Assembly: GCA_002803225.1 (NCBI GenBank)
Contig: NXFV01000878.1
Span: 1 to 17,132 of the forward strand
From: Gamarada debralockiae
Lineage: Eukaryota > Ascomycota > Leotiomycetes > Helotiales > Hyphodiscaceae
Direction: 5' to 3'
Length of the DNA: 17,132 nucleotides
A model generated the notes under the pieces. That model was not told where the DNA came from. It saw nothing but the letters and a program-made list of their open reading frames with translations, and ran no database searches. Below, one piece after another: positions 8,503 through 16,936 of the stretch (position 1 is its first letter; each line of letters begins with the position of its first letter). Position numbers and translations under genes: made by a program.

Positions 8503-10659
8503 ATGCGCGGCCTTCTTAAGGCTTCCCTGCTGCTGGCGCCGGCGCTCGCAACGGCTTTTGTGGTGCCTGGAGCAGTTGAAGACGTTGAGGATATCGGAGT
8601 GGATCGAGTTATCGCTGGTAATTAAGCTCCTTCGTGCCCAAACAATACTGTAACTAACAAGAACTTCTGTCAAGACCACTCCTTCGCTCTTATCGACATC
8701 GAAATTCCCTCTAGGTCACCTGATGATTGGGCAGAGGCTTTGGCTTTCCGTCTCGATGTGTTCCCATCCGAGGAGGCATGCGGCCTCGGAAATGTGGTCG
8801 TCGATGGCCAAGTCCTGCCTCAGACATTGGATGGTGACGTCGCGACTGGCAAGGGTTCCATCACCACGGATCGCAAGAGTATCGTTGGTGCATCATGGTC
8901 GTTCCATTGTATCAAGGTCAACGGCCAACCGGACGCTCAATTCCTGAAGTTCGTGGTTGATGTAATCGATGGAAAAACAATGGAGGATGTTGGATTTTCC
9001 GCTTTGTTCAGACAGACTGGCTCGACCGAGATCATCAACATCGAGACTGACCTCAGCCTGCCCGATCAAGTCGCCGCAAACCCCAACCCAGAGGGTCTAC
9101 AACCAGTTGGCTATGAAAATCACGAATTCCCGCAATTCAGCATCGAGCAGGAAATGGACGAGCTTCACTGGTTGAGAGCACAAATGAAGGAGCTCGAGTA
9201 TCTCATCTGGGCCAAGGAACAAGCCATCGCTGAACATGCTTCAGCACATTTCGAGGAGGAAATCAAGGATTGTGACAGTCTGAAGTGTCTCGCCAAGACA
9301 GTTGTCGACAAAGCTAGGAAAGCTGCTCACAAGGTGTTCAACAAGATCCATGGTCACCACGGCGGCCATCATGACTTCGAGGATGAGGAGTTCGATCATT
9401 TCCCCAAACTCAAGAAGCCCGACTGGCTGAAGAAGCCCAAGCATGGCAAGCCGGGAAACCACACCTGCGGACCTCCTAAGCATGGGAACCACACTGCTCC
9501 ACCCCACTGGAAGGAACCTCACCACAAGCCTCTTCCAATCTGCCGTTACCCACCTCCTCCCAAGAAGGGCAGCCCACACCACAAACCTCCTCATCACCCG
9601 CCTCCACCACCCCCACCACACGGCGGACCTTCCAGGGACGGCGATATGCCTCCCCCACCTCCTCCTGGCCCACACGGTGATTTCCCCAAGGACGGTGAAA
9701 TGCCACCGCCTCCTCCAGGACATCACGGCAACTTTCCTCACGATGGACCCTCTAATGGCCACCACGGTGGACCAGATCACGAGATGGGCCCGCCTGGCGA
9801 AGGACATCATGGACCACCACACGATGACATGAGACCTCATGGACCACACGGCGGACCTCCCCACAAAGGACACCACGGCCCTCCAGGTCATGACAAACCC
9901 GAGTTCGACCACCCACCACCACACCGTCCTGGTTTCGAGCCCGAAGCTCCTTTCCAGCAATTTGACGCCGAGCACGGACCGCCTGGACCTCCAGGACACC
10001 ACCCTCCCTTTGACGGGCCTGGGCCTCACCACAACGGTTTCGGCAAAGCCTTTCACGTCGTCAAGTTCGTCGTGATCGGTATCCTCATCTCCCTTCTAGT
10101 CATCGCTCTACACCGTCGAACTTGCAGCTCAAAGAAGCGCGCAGATCGAAAAGCTCGCCGTGAAGAACGACATCGTCGTCGTGCTTTCCGTCGTGCTGCT
10201 CGCAAGCACACCATCACTCGGTTCTTCGCTCGTCTCTCGGGCCATGACACCGAGGATGATTCTGATGACTACGAGGATAAGCGCCAAGCTCTTTTAGCTA
10301 GTGCGGCTGAGGATGGAATGTCAACTACCATGACTGAGGAAATCACTGAGTTCCGCAACGCGGCTGATGTCGTTGATGATATGGTGTTGGCTGAATCTAG
10401 TCGTGCTCAATCCCGCACTCAACCAATTCCCATTCCATCACCAGCATCAGAAGACCGTCCTTTGACGCGCGACTACGATATTGGGAGCCAAGTAGGCGAC
10501 GGCGAGGAGTTGCCTGCCTACGAGGATAACGATGGAAGCGAAATGAGCAGTGTGGTGGCAGATGGATTCAGATATACGCCTGGGAGCACGGAATACAGTC
10601 CCTCGCATTCTCCGTCAGGGAGTGTAAGTGATATCTTAGGACCAGATACGAAGCAATAG
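8503..10659 (+). CDS. Secreted-leader, single-pass membrane protein with His/Pro/Gly-rich ectodomain
   Basis: I do not recognise a named family. Exons are 8503-8617 and 8675-10659, giving 699 aa. The first exon encodes a signal peptide (MRGLLKASLLLAPALATA). After splicing, DHSFALIDIEIPSRSPDDW leads into a folded-looking domain up to about residue 195, then a charged helical stretch at about 196-262 (EMDELHWLRAQMKELEYL). Residues about 261-494 are dominated by His, Pro and Gly, with PPPPPP runs, HHG clusters and two NHT glycosylation sequons. One hydrophobic helix lies at about 500-517 (FVVIGILISLLVIAL), followed by an Arg/Lys-rich stop-transfer segment, an acidic stretch and a tail with LPAY at 651-654, a possible Rsp5-type PY motif. 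Topology is inferred as ectodomain outside and tail in the cytosol. The His-rich part could bind metal ions; that is inference. A possible AATAAA signal lies at 10903. Confidence 0.88.
8618..8674 (+). other. Intron of the membrane-protein gene
   Basis: The 57-nt GT-AG intron starts GTAATT, has a CTAAC branch site at 8653-8657 and ends TCAAG. It restores the frame as VIA-D-HSFAL, with Asp split G|AC. Confidence 0.88.
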
Positions 10660-10990
10660 ATGTACTCTTTCTTTGACATTTTTGATGGGAGGTTGTTTGT
10701 TTGGCTGATGAAGCCTAATATACCATGCTGTAGATATTTCTTTGTGTATTCTTTCGGTTTTCTACGTACAGATATAGTACTATTATCGAAACCCCTACCT
10801 ATGAACCCTAGGACGATTTCCGCGTATTGTGTTATAATCCTGACAAGCATAAAGGTCTTTAGATGTTTCGCCTACTAAAACAGTCCCGAAAAGTGAAAAG
10901 AGAATAAAATTCTTACGATCCCGTAACCCGCTCGTGCTCTGGACGTGTCAGCGATGTCACTTAGAAGAAAGAATAGATCGGACTTACCAA
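10660..10990. other. 3' flank of the membrane-protein gene, no gene seen
   Basis: This AT-rich stretch after the stop probably includes the 3' UTR; AATAAA at 10903-10908 is a possible polyadenylation signal. Open frames on both strands show no motifs. Confidence 0.5.
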
Positions 10991-10995
10991 ACGCA

Positions 10996-11190
10996 AACGC
11001 TTATGTATGATGGCAGTACCGCAAAAGTGCAGCCAAGGGACGATCACTTCTTCCTGGGCGGGCTCTTGCAATTAAATTCTCCACACGTCTCCTTCTTCTG
11101 CTCTCCCGACTTTCAGAATGTTGGGCACTTCGCAAAGGACTTGAGCTTGGCCTTGTTTTCATTGAAGTGGTCGCAATATGAACTTCTCGG
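10996..11190 (-). pseudogene. Truncated copy of a small Cys-rich protein gene (copy 1)
   Basis: On the minus strand this matches 16105-16328 over its whole length. The recoverable frame reads YCDHFNENKAKLKSFAKC, then CPTF, a stop where copy 2 has Trp (TGG to TGA), then KSGEQKKETCGEFNC and KSPPRKK, ending at a TGA (11044-11046) shared with copy 2. The N-terminal part is lost: 28 nt present in copy 2 are deleted just before YCD, and homology stops at about 11190, where the LTR-like segment begins. The spacing of Cys residues suggests a small metal-binding or disulfide-rich protein. The function is unknown. Confidence 0.6.
10996..11190. repeat. Direct repeat, copy 1 (partner 16105-16328)
   Basis: It starts AACGCTTATGTATGATGGCA in both places and stays closely similar to the end, apart from a 28-nt deletion and two single-base indels. 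Copies are about 5.1 kb apart in the same orientation, flanking the lysozyme-like gene and the HET fragment. Confidence 0.85.
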
Positions 11191-11203
11191 TAATCTTGAC
11201 TCC

Positions 11204-11446
11204 TGACGTGACCTACCACATGACCTAAGCGACGGTCAGCCAACGACCAGGGTCCCCAAGTGTATATAGCTCCCTCTGTCCCTACGTCCCTTCTTCTTTC
11301 CCTAGCTTTAGATTCTATCATAATACGACGAACGTTTAGACTCTCTTTTACGGTCTTATCTGTGATACGCTACGCCATTCCTACGGGTCTCATCTGCGTA
11401 CCAGCGTCCCTCGCCATTCCCTCTGATCGATAGCTTGCAGCCGTCA
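11204..11446. mobile_element. LTR-like segment A (possible solo LTR)
   Basis: The segment is bounded by TGACG and CGTCA. It carries TATATAG at about 11262 followed by a pyrimidine tract and CTTCTTCTTTCCCTAGCTTT with a TAATAC element downstream. The same order and partly the same words occur in segment B at 15060-15257. This is the layout of a retrotransposon LTR promoter. No target-site duplication or internal gag/pol sequence is present, and the ends are uncertain. Confidence 0.35.
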
Positions 11447-11700
11447 CATATGCAAATAATAAGGTCGCATTTTAGGAGCAGTCACACTAAGGGCTAAGTA
11501 ACACTGGGAGACTCGTGCGCAATAGTAATACCGCATTTAAAAAGGTGTTATGCTGAGGTGTATTGGCACTAGGAGATTTACACAAATCCTAGCATCTTTT
11601 CCAACGCAACTCGCTATAAGTATTAACGAACGACATTAGGAGACAATAGTTTCCTCCTTCTCTCCAGCTCTATCTCGCAACCCTTCGCTTCTCCCTCAGA
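11447..11700. other. 3' flank of the lysozyme-like gene, no gene seen
   Basis: No open frame with motifs. It lies between LTR-like segment A and the end of the minus-strand lysozyme-like gene and probably holds that gene's 3' UTR. Confidence 0.45.
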
Positions 11701-12904
11701 CTAACACGCATCCGGATCATTAGCGCAGCTGATTCCGCAAGAAGCTGGGTCAGAATCGCAATAGCATTGTGACTCAGCCCAAACCCATCCAGTCAAGCGA
11801 TTGGCGATGTCGCTAGCATAGCAGTGTGTGGCAATTCCATCTTCCAGTTGATTATTGTCCTCAACACTTCCACTGTTATAAATTCTAGCCGCACGATAGA
11901 AATCTGCATCCGTCCTATCAGAATCTCGTTAGTCTCCCCTAAGAAGATAAAATGCGGGGTTGAAGCAAGCTGAAGTGGGAATTAATTCTCTGAGAAGTTG
12001 AACTTACCACCAGTTGCTCTCATTGATGCAATTGGCCAATCCATCACCATCGTCTGTTCCAGCGGTCCCCTCACTGACCATCCCAGTGATCGTGTCTTGG
12101 GAGCATGGGTAATCGATTTCGCCAGTGATGTCGGAGTTGCATGTGTAGTAACCATTATGGTCTTGCATCAATCCTGGATTGCGAACTCCATAGTTAGAAG
12201 TGGGTACACGCACGCAACCGCCTGATTCTTGCAATATCACGGCCAGGATGAAGCGATGGTCGACACCAGTAGTAGCGGCGACTTGCTCGATTGCTAGTTT
12301 GATTAGTATAAGGGCTTCTTGTTATAACTAGGAATTCTTCTTTCACATACCATTCCAAATAGATCCGACTTCTGGTCCGGAATCGTCACCTACCCCGTAT
12401 TGGTCACAGGAGGAGAACATGAGGCCTTTGTTGTTGTTGAACCTTTAAAGGCTTTAGCTTAGTTTGAGAGAATGACAAGGGAGAGGAAGGGGGCTTACAT
12501 GTTATCGAACGAAACCCATTGGTCTCGTGTTGGCCAGCCATCTCCAGCTGACCCGTCACCCCAGTACATGGTGTACTGATCAACTCCATCCCCAATTCCA
12601 TCATAATCGTTGATGGTCCATACTGCATCAACTGAGATCTGGACCCATTCACCTGTGTCACGTGTGGCATGTCTGGTCTTGTTTACGGGCGTTGAGGTGA
12701 TAGGCTTAGTGGGCTGGAAATTCCCTTTTTTGTTTCCGAAAGAGGCGTGTTTTCCTGCTGGGACACCGGGGTTGACGGTTGCCTCTGGTGGGTAGGGGAT
12801 TGCGAGAGCGCAAACTGCCATGCTTGCCATGGCGAAGATCTAGTTGCTGTCAGACGATTCTGTTCTATTTGATGAGTGCAGTAACTTACAGTAGCAGAAC
12901 GCAT
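11701..12904 (-). CDS. Secreted lysozyme / SLT-like domain protein, five exons
   Basis: Exons are 12904-12890, 12839-12499, 12442-12351, 12293-12008 and 11914-11701 (315 aa). All four introns are GT-AG (50, 56, 57 and 93 nt) and joining them gives one open frame. The N-terminus MRSATIFAMASMAVCALAIP is a signal peptide. Residues about 30-120 are a Trp/Gly/Asp-rich stretch (AVWTINDYDGIGDG, MYWGDGSAGDGW). The C-terminal half is a lysozyme-superfamily domain of the soluble lytic transglycosylase type: WNAIEQVAATTGVDHRFILA, then ILQESGGCVRVP with candidate catalytic Glu172, YGVRNPGLMQ, DGLANCIN, FYRAARIYNSGS and ATHCYASDIANRLTGW. A Cys-rich tail (QCYCDSDPASCGISC) follows. The likely substrate is a beta-1,4-linked amino-sugar polymer such as bacterial peptidoglycan. 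A secreted antibacterial role is plausible but inferred. A TATA-like box lies about 120 nt upstream. Confidence 0.85.
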
Positions 12905-13020
12905 GCTGGTAGAGAGCTTGGCTGAACTTCACTTGAGAGTTTCCTGATGGGGTGGGTGAAGGCTTTTGGGAAGACTGAAGCGTGGTGAAGAGAGACATCT
13001 TGGCTGCGAGACTGAGTGCC

Positions 13021-13026
13021 TTTATA
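13021..13026 (-). promoter_or_regulatory. TATA-like box of the lysozyme-like gene
   Basis: TATAAA on the minus strand lies about 117 nt upstream of the ATG at 12904, the only clear TATA-type element in that interval. Confidence 0.45.
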
Positions 13027-14870
13027 CTCGAGATTTGACGCTTTCAACGGTCGTAGCTGGAATAGGAGAGTATCTCGTCGGCTGCCAGCTTGCTACGTTA
13101 CCGACGGAAGCCTCAATTCTCAAGGCTTCGGGATGACAGCACTTGGAGGAGGATGTGGTCCTTGTCAGCTAAAAAGGGGGTAACGTTGCAGTCGAGACTC
13201 CAAATGTGGACTTATTCTCACAAGTCGCTCAATCTTTATCGGTAAGCTGCAGGCTGCAAGCCTTTCTGTTCAGTCAGCTTTAAGACGATGAAACTCAAAG
13301 GGTACCCAAGTGGATCTGAACGGCTTCAATTAGAATTGAGAAGTGGGTGTGCGGGTGGTTGTGGAGCAAGCTTCATTCCAAGTAGGGCCGAACGTGACAA
13401 AGGGCCAAAAATCGAATTGGAAGGAAATAGTGTAGAAAGCCTGCCGGTAAGGCTGGAAGCCACAGGAGTCATTTCCTGGCTCCGATGCTTCCCATCTTCA
13501 GATCGCGAGGTTTAATTTGTGGGTTATCTTCATCTAGTCTAGTCCTGGGAGCGTTTGTATCCATATTGGATGCCTGCCGCGGCGGTAAAACTTTCCAGAG
13601 ACCTGTTTAGTTATATCGTTGACTGTGTTCGGCATATTTGTAGCTAATAGCCTATGTCGAACGGAGGTGAAGAGATTTTAAACGCTTGATCTCTTTTGAG
13701 TAGGTGTACGTCGGAGAAAGAAATTAGTGGCCCGAAATTGGCACGTGCGTCAACAGCAAAATCTATACCTATCGACTTGGTTTTGGGACGAATACAAGTC
13801 ATCTAGAAATGTAAAATTGACATGGGCGAGGGAAAGGCCAAGCTTGCACCTGTCAAAACCGGCCCCTTACGGGAGCTATCCCGTCCCATCCAGGCTTTCT
13901 CCACGGGAATGCATGACATCGATCAGGGATATTGAAAATATGCATCCTCACTGGAGCTTAGCTGCTTAAGCTTTTGTATCGGCTGATGTAAATTGCTGAC
14001 AACCTGGAATTTCTAGTGGTCACTTCATCTGATGTTCGAATAAGGTACGGAATATCCGCTGTGCTGCAAGACCAGCAGCTGATCCATTGGCCCACCCCTG
14101 AAGCTAGCTGCCGAGCGCTTATTTAGGTAAGCCACAGCTGACAGTGCAGCCTGAGGGAGCCCTGGGTAATAGGTGATTAGTGTCAGTAAAAGATTTTCCT
14201 TCTTTTGAGTGAACGCCTTTCATCTCACCTCAGCGATTGACCTATCTCCACATTCCAGTTGGTCAGCCACTGGCACTTGACTGCTTGAGGATACGAGCAT
14301 CAGCCGCAGATGGCAGCCTCCGAAATGCACTCTAAAAACATCACACGGAAACTTCCCTCGGCCTTTTGAGTAAGCATGGGATCAGCTGTTAAGGGTTCCT
14401 GACCCACTCTCGCCTCCACCCCGCCCAGCGACCGCCAAAAAGGGGGTTTGATAAATCCCTATTTGGCAACCATTCCAACACTCCAAAGCTCTACACACGT
14501 TCCATTAGTACTGTACTCATTGTCAGCTTTACGGTGAGCTTTGTGTTCAGTAGTTCGAAGTTGGGTTGCACGCGTCTTACAGGCCGGTAATATCCGCAGA
14601 TTACAAGTGTAACCTTTTACTTTTGAGCTTTTGAGTGTCCGAAACGAATTATCTTCATTCTACTTCTCGTCTGATATATAAGGGGCAAGTGCTCATGACT
14701 CTTGGTGCAAAACAAACATTGCAGCAGTCATTATTCGAACTTCCCGACATTGGTAAGTACAAGCTCAGAACATCCTCCAAGCTTTTGGCCGATCTAGAAG
14801 CAAGTCCCCGAAAGTTACGTCTCATCAACCAAGTAAGTCAACTCCCCAAGCTTGCAGATGCGCAAAACGG
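13027..14870. other. Intergenic region, no supported gene
   Basis: About 1.8 kb upstream of the lysozyme-like gene. Frames at plus 13288-13515, 13727-13969 and 14635-15054 have no motif, no conserved splice logic and ordinary composition. AAAAAGGGGG occurs twice (about 13171 and 14438), which may be chance. A pair of GTAAGT donors at 14754 and 14833 and a TTCCCAG acceptor near 14883 hint at an intron leading into the frame at 14876, but no upstream exon gives the right phase without a stop. Confidence 0.5.
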
Positions 14871-14875
14871 ACTGA

Positions 14876-15106
14876 CTTCCCAGCCTCGACGGAGGAGAAG
14901 GATTCGACACCACAGCCGGCGCCCTCGACCCCGCAGTGGTAAACGAGTACCTCTCCGGCACCGGGCGAAAAGGCGGCCCCCTAGTAACAGCACCCAACGT
15001 AGACGATTGCTCCGACTACGGCCTCTGCAGCTCCGACCTAAACATAACACTTGAAAGCATGACAGGGATGATTTACTCGCTAAGACGCATCAGGGAATTA
15101 CGCTAG
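14876..15106 (+). pseudogene. Orphan coding-like fragment, probably a truncated exon
   Basis: A frame open from just after TGA at 14873 reads LPSLDGGEGFDTTAGALDP, then VVNEYLSGTGRKGGPLV, then DDCSDYGLCSSDLNIT. The mixed composition with Cys and acidic residues looks like real protein. It passes into LTR-like segment B at 15060 and stops at 15104. The sharp change in base composition at 15060 suggests the gene was cut there. I do not recognise the family. The upstream end may be the AG at 14883 or a C-to-T change creating the TGA. Confidence 0.35.
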
Positions 15107-15257
15107 GCTAGCGCGCTACGCATTACGGTCCTTATATAAGGGAACTTTACTTGTCAACGTAGAACCTCTTCTTCTCTCTTTAGCTTAGTATTCTCGTCAA
15201 TACAGTACTTTTCTGCGAAGTGTCTCCTTTCGTGAGACTTCTTTCGTAGAGCTGTCA
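15060..15257. mobile_element. LTR-like segment B (possible solo LTR)
   Basis: The 198-nt segment starts TGACAG and ends CTGTCA, a perfect 6-nt inverted pair in the LTR style TG...CA. Inside are TATATAAGG (about 15135), a pyrimidine tract CTTCTTCTCTCTTTAGCTT and CAATACAGTAC, in the same order as in segment A. An AAGCA precedes it (15055-15059) and another AAGCA lies 8 nt beyond the end (15266-15270), so a target duplication is not clean. No internal retroelement genes are present. Confidence 0.4.
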
Positions 15258-15324
15258 CAAACCCTAAGCAAGATGCCTAGGCGTGCCTAAACGATTCTTG
15301 GGCTTCTGGGGATAGCTTCAAACA

Positions 15325-16104
15325 TCAACATAGCCCAATCTCTTGGACTTCATACATTCCATTGCAAAGCGCTTCGCCATCCACGAAGCCCTGAACGTAA
15401 CATTCCCCAATCATAATGTACGAAGAACCACGAGGCTGCAGAACAAACGGCGTCTTCGCCCCAAGAGGGACCCAAACCTCATATATCTCCGACTCATCTG
15501 TATGCGCCTCGGGATACACGCCCTGCTCTTCATCCCACCTCACTCGGAATCGAGGCCCCATGACGGAGGGTCCAAGGCCAAGATATCCTCTCTGGGTTTC
15601 AAACACGCAGCGACTGTTGCACACCGACTGGGCGGCTCGTTGGAACCGTTGGTAGGCTGGCATGGGCTCGGAACTTTTGCGACTGTTGGATTTCTGCCAC
15701 TCTTCATACTCGTGAGCAGCTTGGTCGCCTCCCTTGTAGTTGATATGCTTGATCTCATCCCCCACTAGGTCTGCAGAGTTGCTCAGTGCGGGTCCATCCT
15801 GTTGAAAGCGCTCCTCAATCAGACGCAACTTTATGTCACGGGCTCTCCCAAATAGGAGCTTCGTGAATTCCGAAAAGGCCCGCCCGTGAGCCCCAACGTC
15901 TGGTTCGAGGCCCCATCTACTAAGGCCGGCCGTGATAGCCATGGAAAACGCGGCCTGGATAGAGCAAGACCCAACAGGGTATTTGGCACTAGACTTGGCC
16001 TCACCCGAGTAAAGGTGCCATAGGCGGTCGACATAAGTGGGAATGTCGCGGAATGATGGCGTAACCGACAAATTATCCCAGCTGAGGCTCGGGTGGGTTG
16101 GACC
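15325..16104 (-). pseudogene. 3' part of a HET-type incompatibility gene
   Basis: A continuous minus-strand frame encodes about 260 residues typical of the C-terminal part of fungal HET-domain proteins. Landmarks are RCVFETQRGYLGLGPSVM, then VWVPLGAKTPFVLQPRG and YIMIGECYVQGFVDGEAL before the stop at 15325-15327. The N-terminal HET domain is absent. Upstream the frame enters the Cys-rich repeat at 16105 with no intron signal, so the open frame up to 16194 is a chance fusion. HET proteins control self/non-self recognition and cell death after hyphal fusion; this fragment lacks the effector domain and is probably dead. No internal stops or frameshifts, which suggests recent truncation. Confidence 0.75.
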
Positions 16105-16328
16105 AACGCTTATGTATGATGGCAGTACCGCAAAAGGTGCAGCCAAGGGACGATCACTTCTTCTTGGGCGGGCTCTTGCAATTAAATTCTCCACATGTCT
16201 ACTTTTTCTGCTCTCCCGACTTCCAGAACGTTGGGCATTTCGTAAAGGACTTGAGGCTTGGCCTTGTTTTCATTGAAGTGGTCGCAATAGACTTTGACAA
16301 CAAAGTGTCGCCACACTTGAACTTCTTG
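16105..16328. repeat. Direct repeat, copy 2 (partner 10996-11190)
   Basis: The longer of the two copies. It begins AACGCTTATGTATGATGGCA exactly where HET homology ends, and similarity with copy 1 extends to about 16328. Beyond that the sequence continues into the 5' part of the Cys-rich gene. Confidence 0.85.
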
Positions 16329-16344
16329 GTATCTCGGAGCACAT
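16154..16344 (-). pseudogene. Decayed small Cys-rich protein gene (copy 2)
   Basis: The likely ancestral start is ATG at 16344 (MCSE) and the stop is TGA at 16154-16156, shared with copy 1, implying a protein of about 62 residues. Blocks in different frames are KKFKCGDTLLSK, then VYCDHFNENKAK, then LKSFTKCPTFWKSGEQKK and TCGEFNCKSPPKKK. Comparison with copy 1 shows single-base indels near the start, before VYCD and at GCC(C)TCAAG, plus a TAG after EQKK where copy 1 has GAG. A candidate 5' intron (GTAAGC near 16512 to CAACAG near 16428) lies upstream. I do not recognise a named family; fungi carry many small Cys-rich proteins of this size. Confidence 0.55.
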
Positions 16345-16845
16345 CTTGGAATTTCTTAATTTGTAGTATAGCTTCGGTTGTGTGGGAAAGGCGGTTGGTT
16401 GAAGTCAACGAGAGTTGTTCGCTGTTGGCAAGGTATCTCAGAAGAAGATAAGGTATGAAAGACGTCAGAGGCTCAAGCTTCGGTAGGTATCTTGAGCTAG
16501 GAAGTAGCTTACCCGATCGTGTTGAAGGTACGTAAGTGTCTGTGAAGTTTTGAAGCGGATTCACTGCTCTACGTCCATGCATGGTCGCGTTGTGATGCGT
16601 GGAAGAAGGCCATTCACTTCGATCTGCAGACAAGCTCAAACACGTGAACAATCAAACACTATAGTGTTATACATTGGAGTATATCGAAAGGCTAGCCGAT
16701 ATGTGAAGCTTAGAGCAATTGTGGATCTCCATGGAAGTATCTCAGAGCTTAAACCCATGTATCTGTCTTGCCTCTTGATGCATTTTGAGAAGAATTTGAA
16801 TGGCTGACTCTTGAGTAAGAGTTGGGGCCACAGCTCGCCGCACAC
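16345..16845. other. Flank between the Cys-rich relic and the mariner element
   Basis: Minus-strand frames run through this stretch (16199-16651, 16636-16845) but show no motif. It probably holds the 5' leader or promoter of the Cys-rich gene. Confidence 0.4.
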
Positions 16846-16936
16846 TTAAGCGAAAACCACAAAAATAACCCTTTAACTGATTTAAATCACTCCAATTCAA
16901 ATAATAATTATTTTAAGCTTGAATTAAAGTTGTAGA
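16846..16936. mobile_element. Terminal region of a Tc1/mariner-type element
   Basis: This AT-rich stretch lies between the transposase stop and unrelated flanking DNA. CACACTTAAGCG at about 16842-16853 contains TTAA and may be the outer end with its TA target. The partner inverted repeat is beyond the window, so the boundary is approximate. Confidence 0.4.

Noticed and set aside
8080..8625. 181-codon plus-strand frame ending at 8625
   Set aside because: Its last 40 codons are exon 1 of the membrane-protein gene read through the intron. The upstream part is pyrimidine-rich leader, and the ATG at 8503 starts a clean signal peptide.
9241..10056. 271-codon open frame on the minus strand
   Set aside because: It is antisense to the His/Pro/Gly-rich coding region; GC-rich repetitive codons leave the opposite strand open by chance. 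Its Val/Arg/Trp-rich product shows no motif.
3830..12904. Biosynthetic gene cluster around PAL
   Set aside because: No polyketide synthase, NRPS, P450, transporter or pathway regulator is visible. The neighbours are a membrane protein and a lysozyme-like protein on different strands, with long gaps.
14635..15054. 139-codon plus-strand frame
   Set aside because: Its second half is Arg-rich and out of frame with the more protein-like frame at 14876; a GTAAGT at 14833 suggests it runs into an intron.
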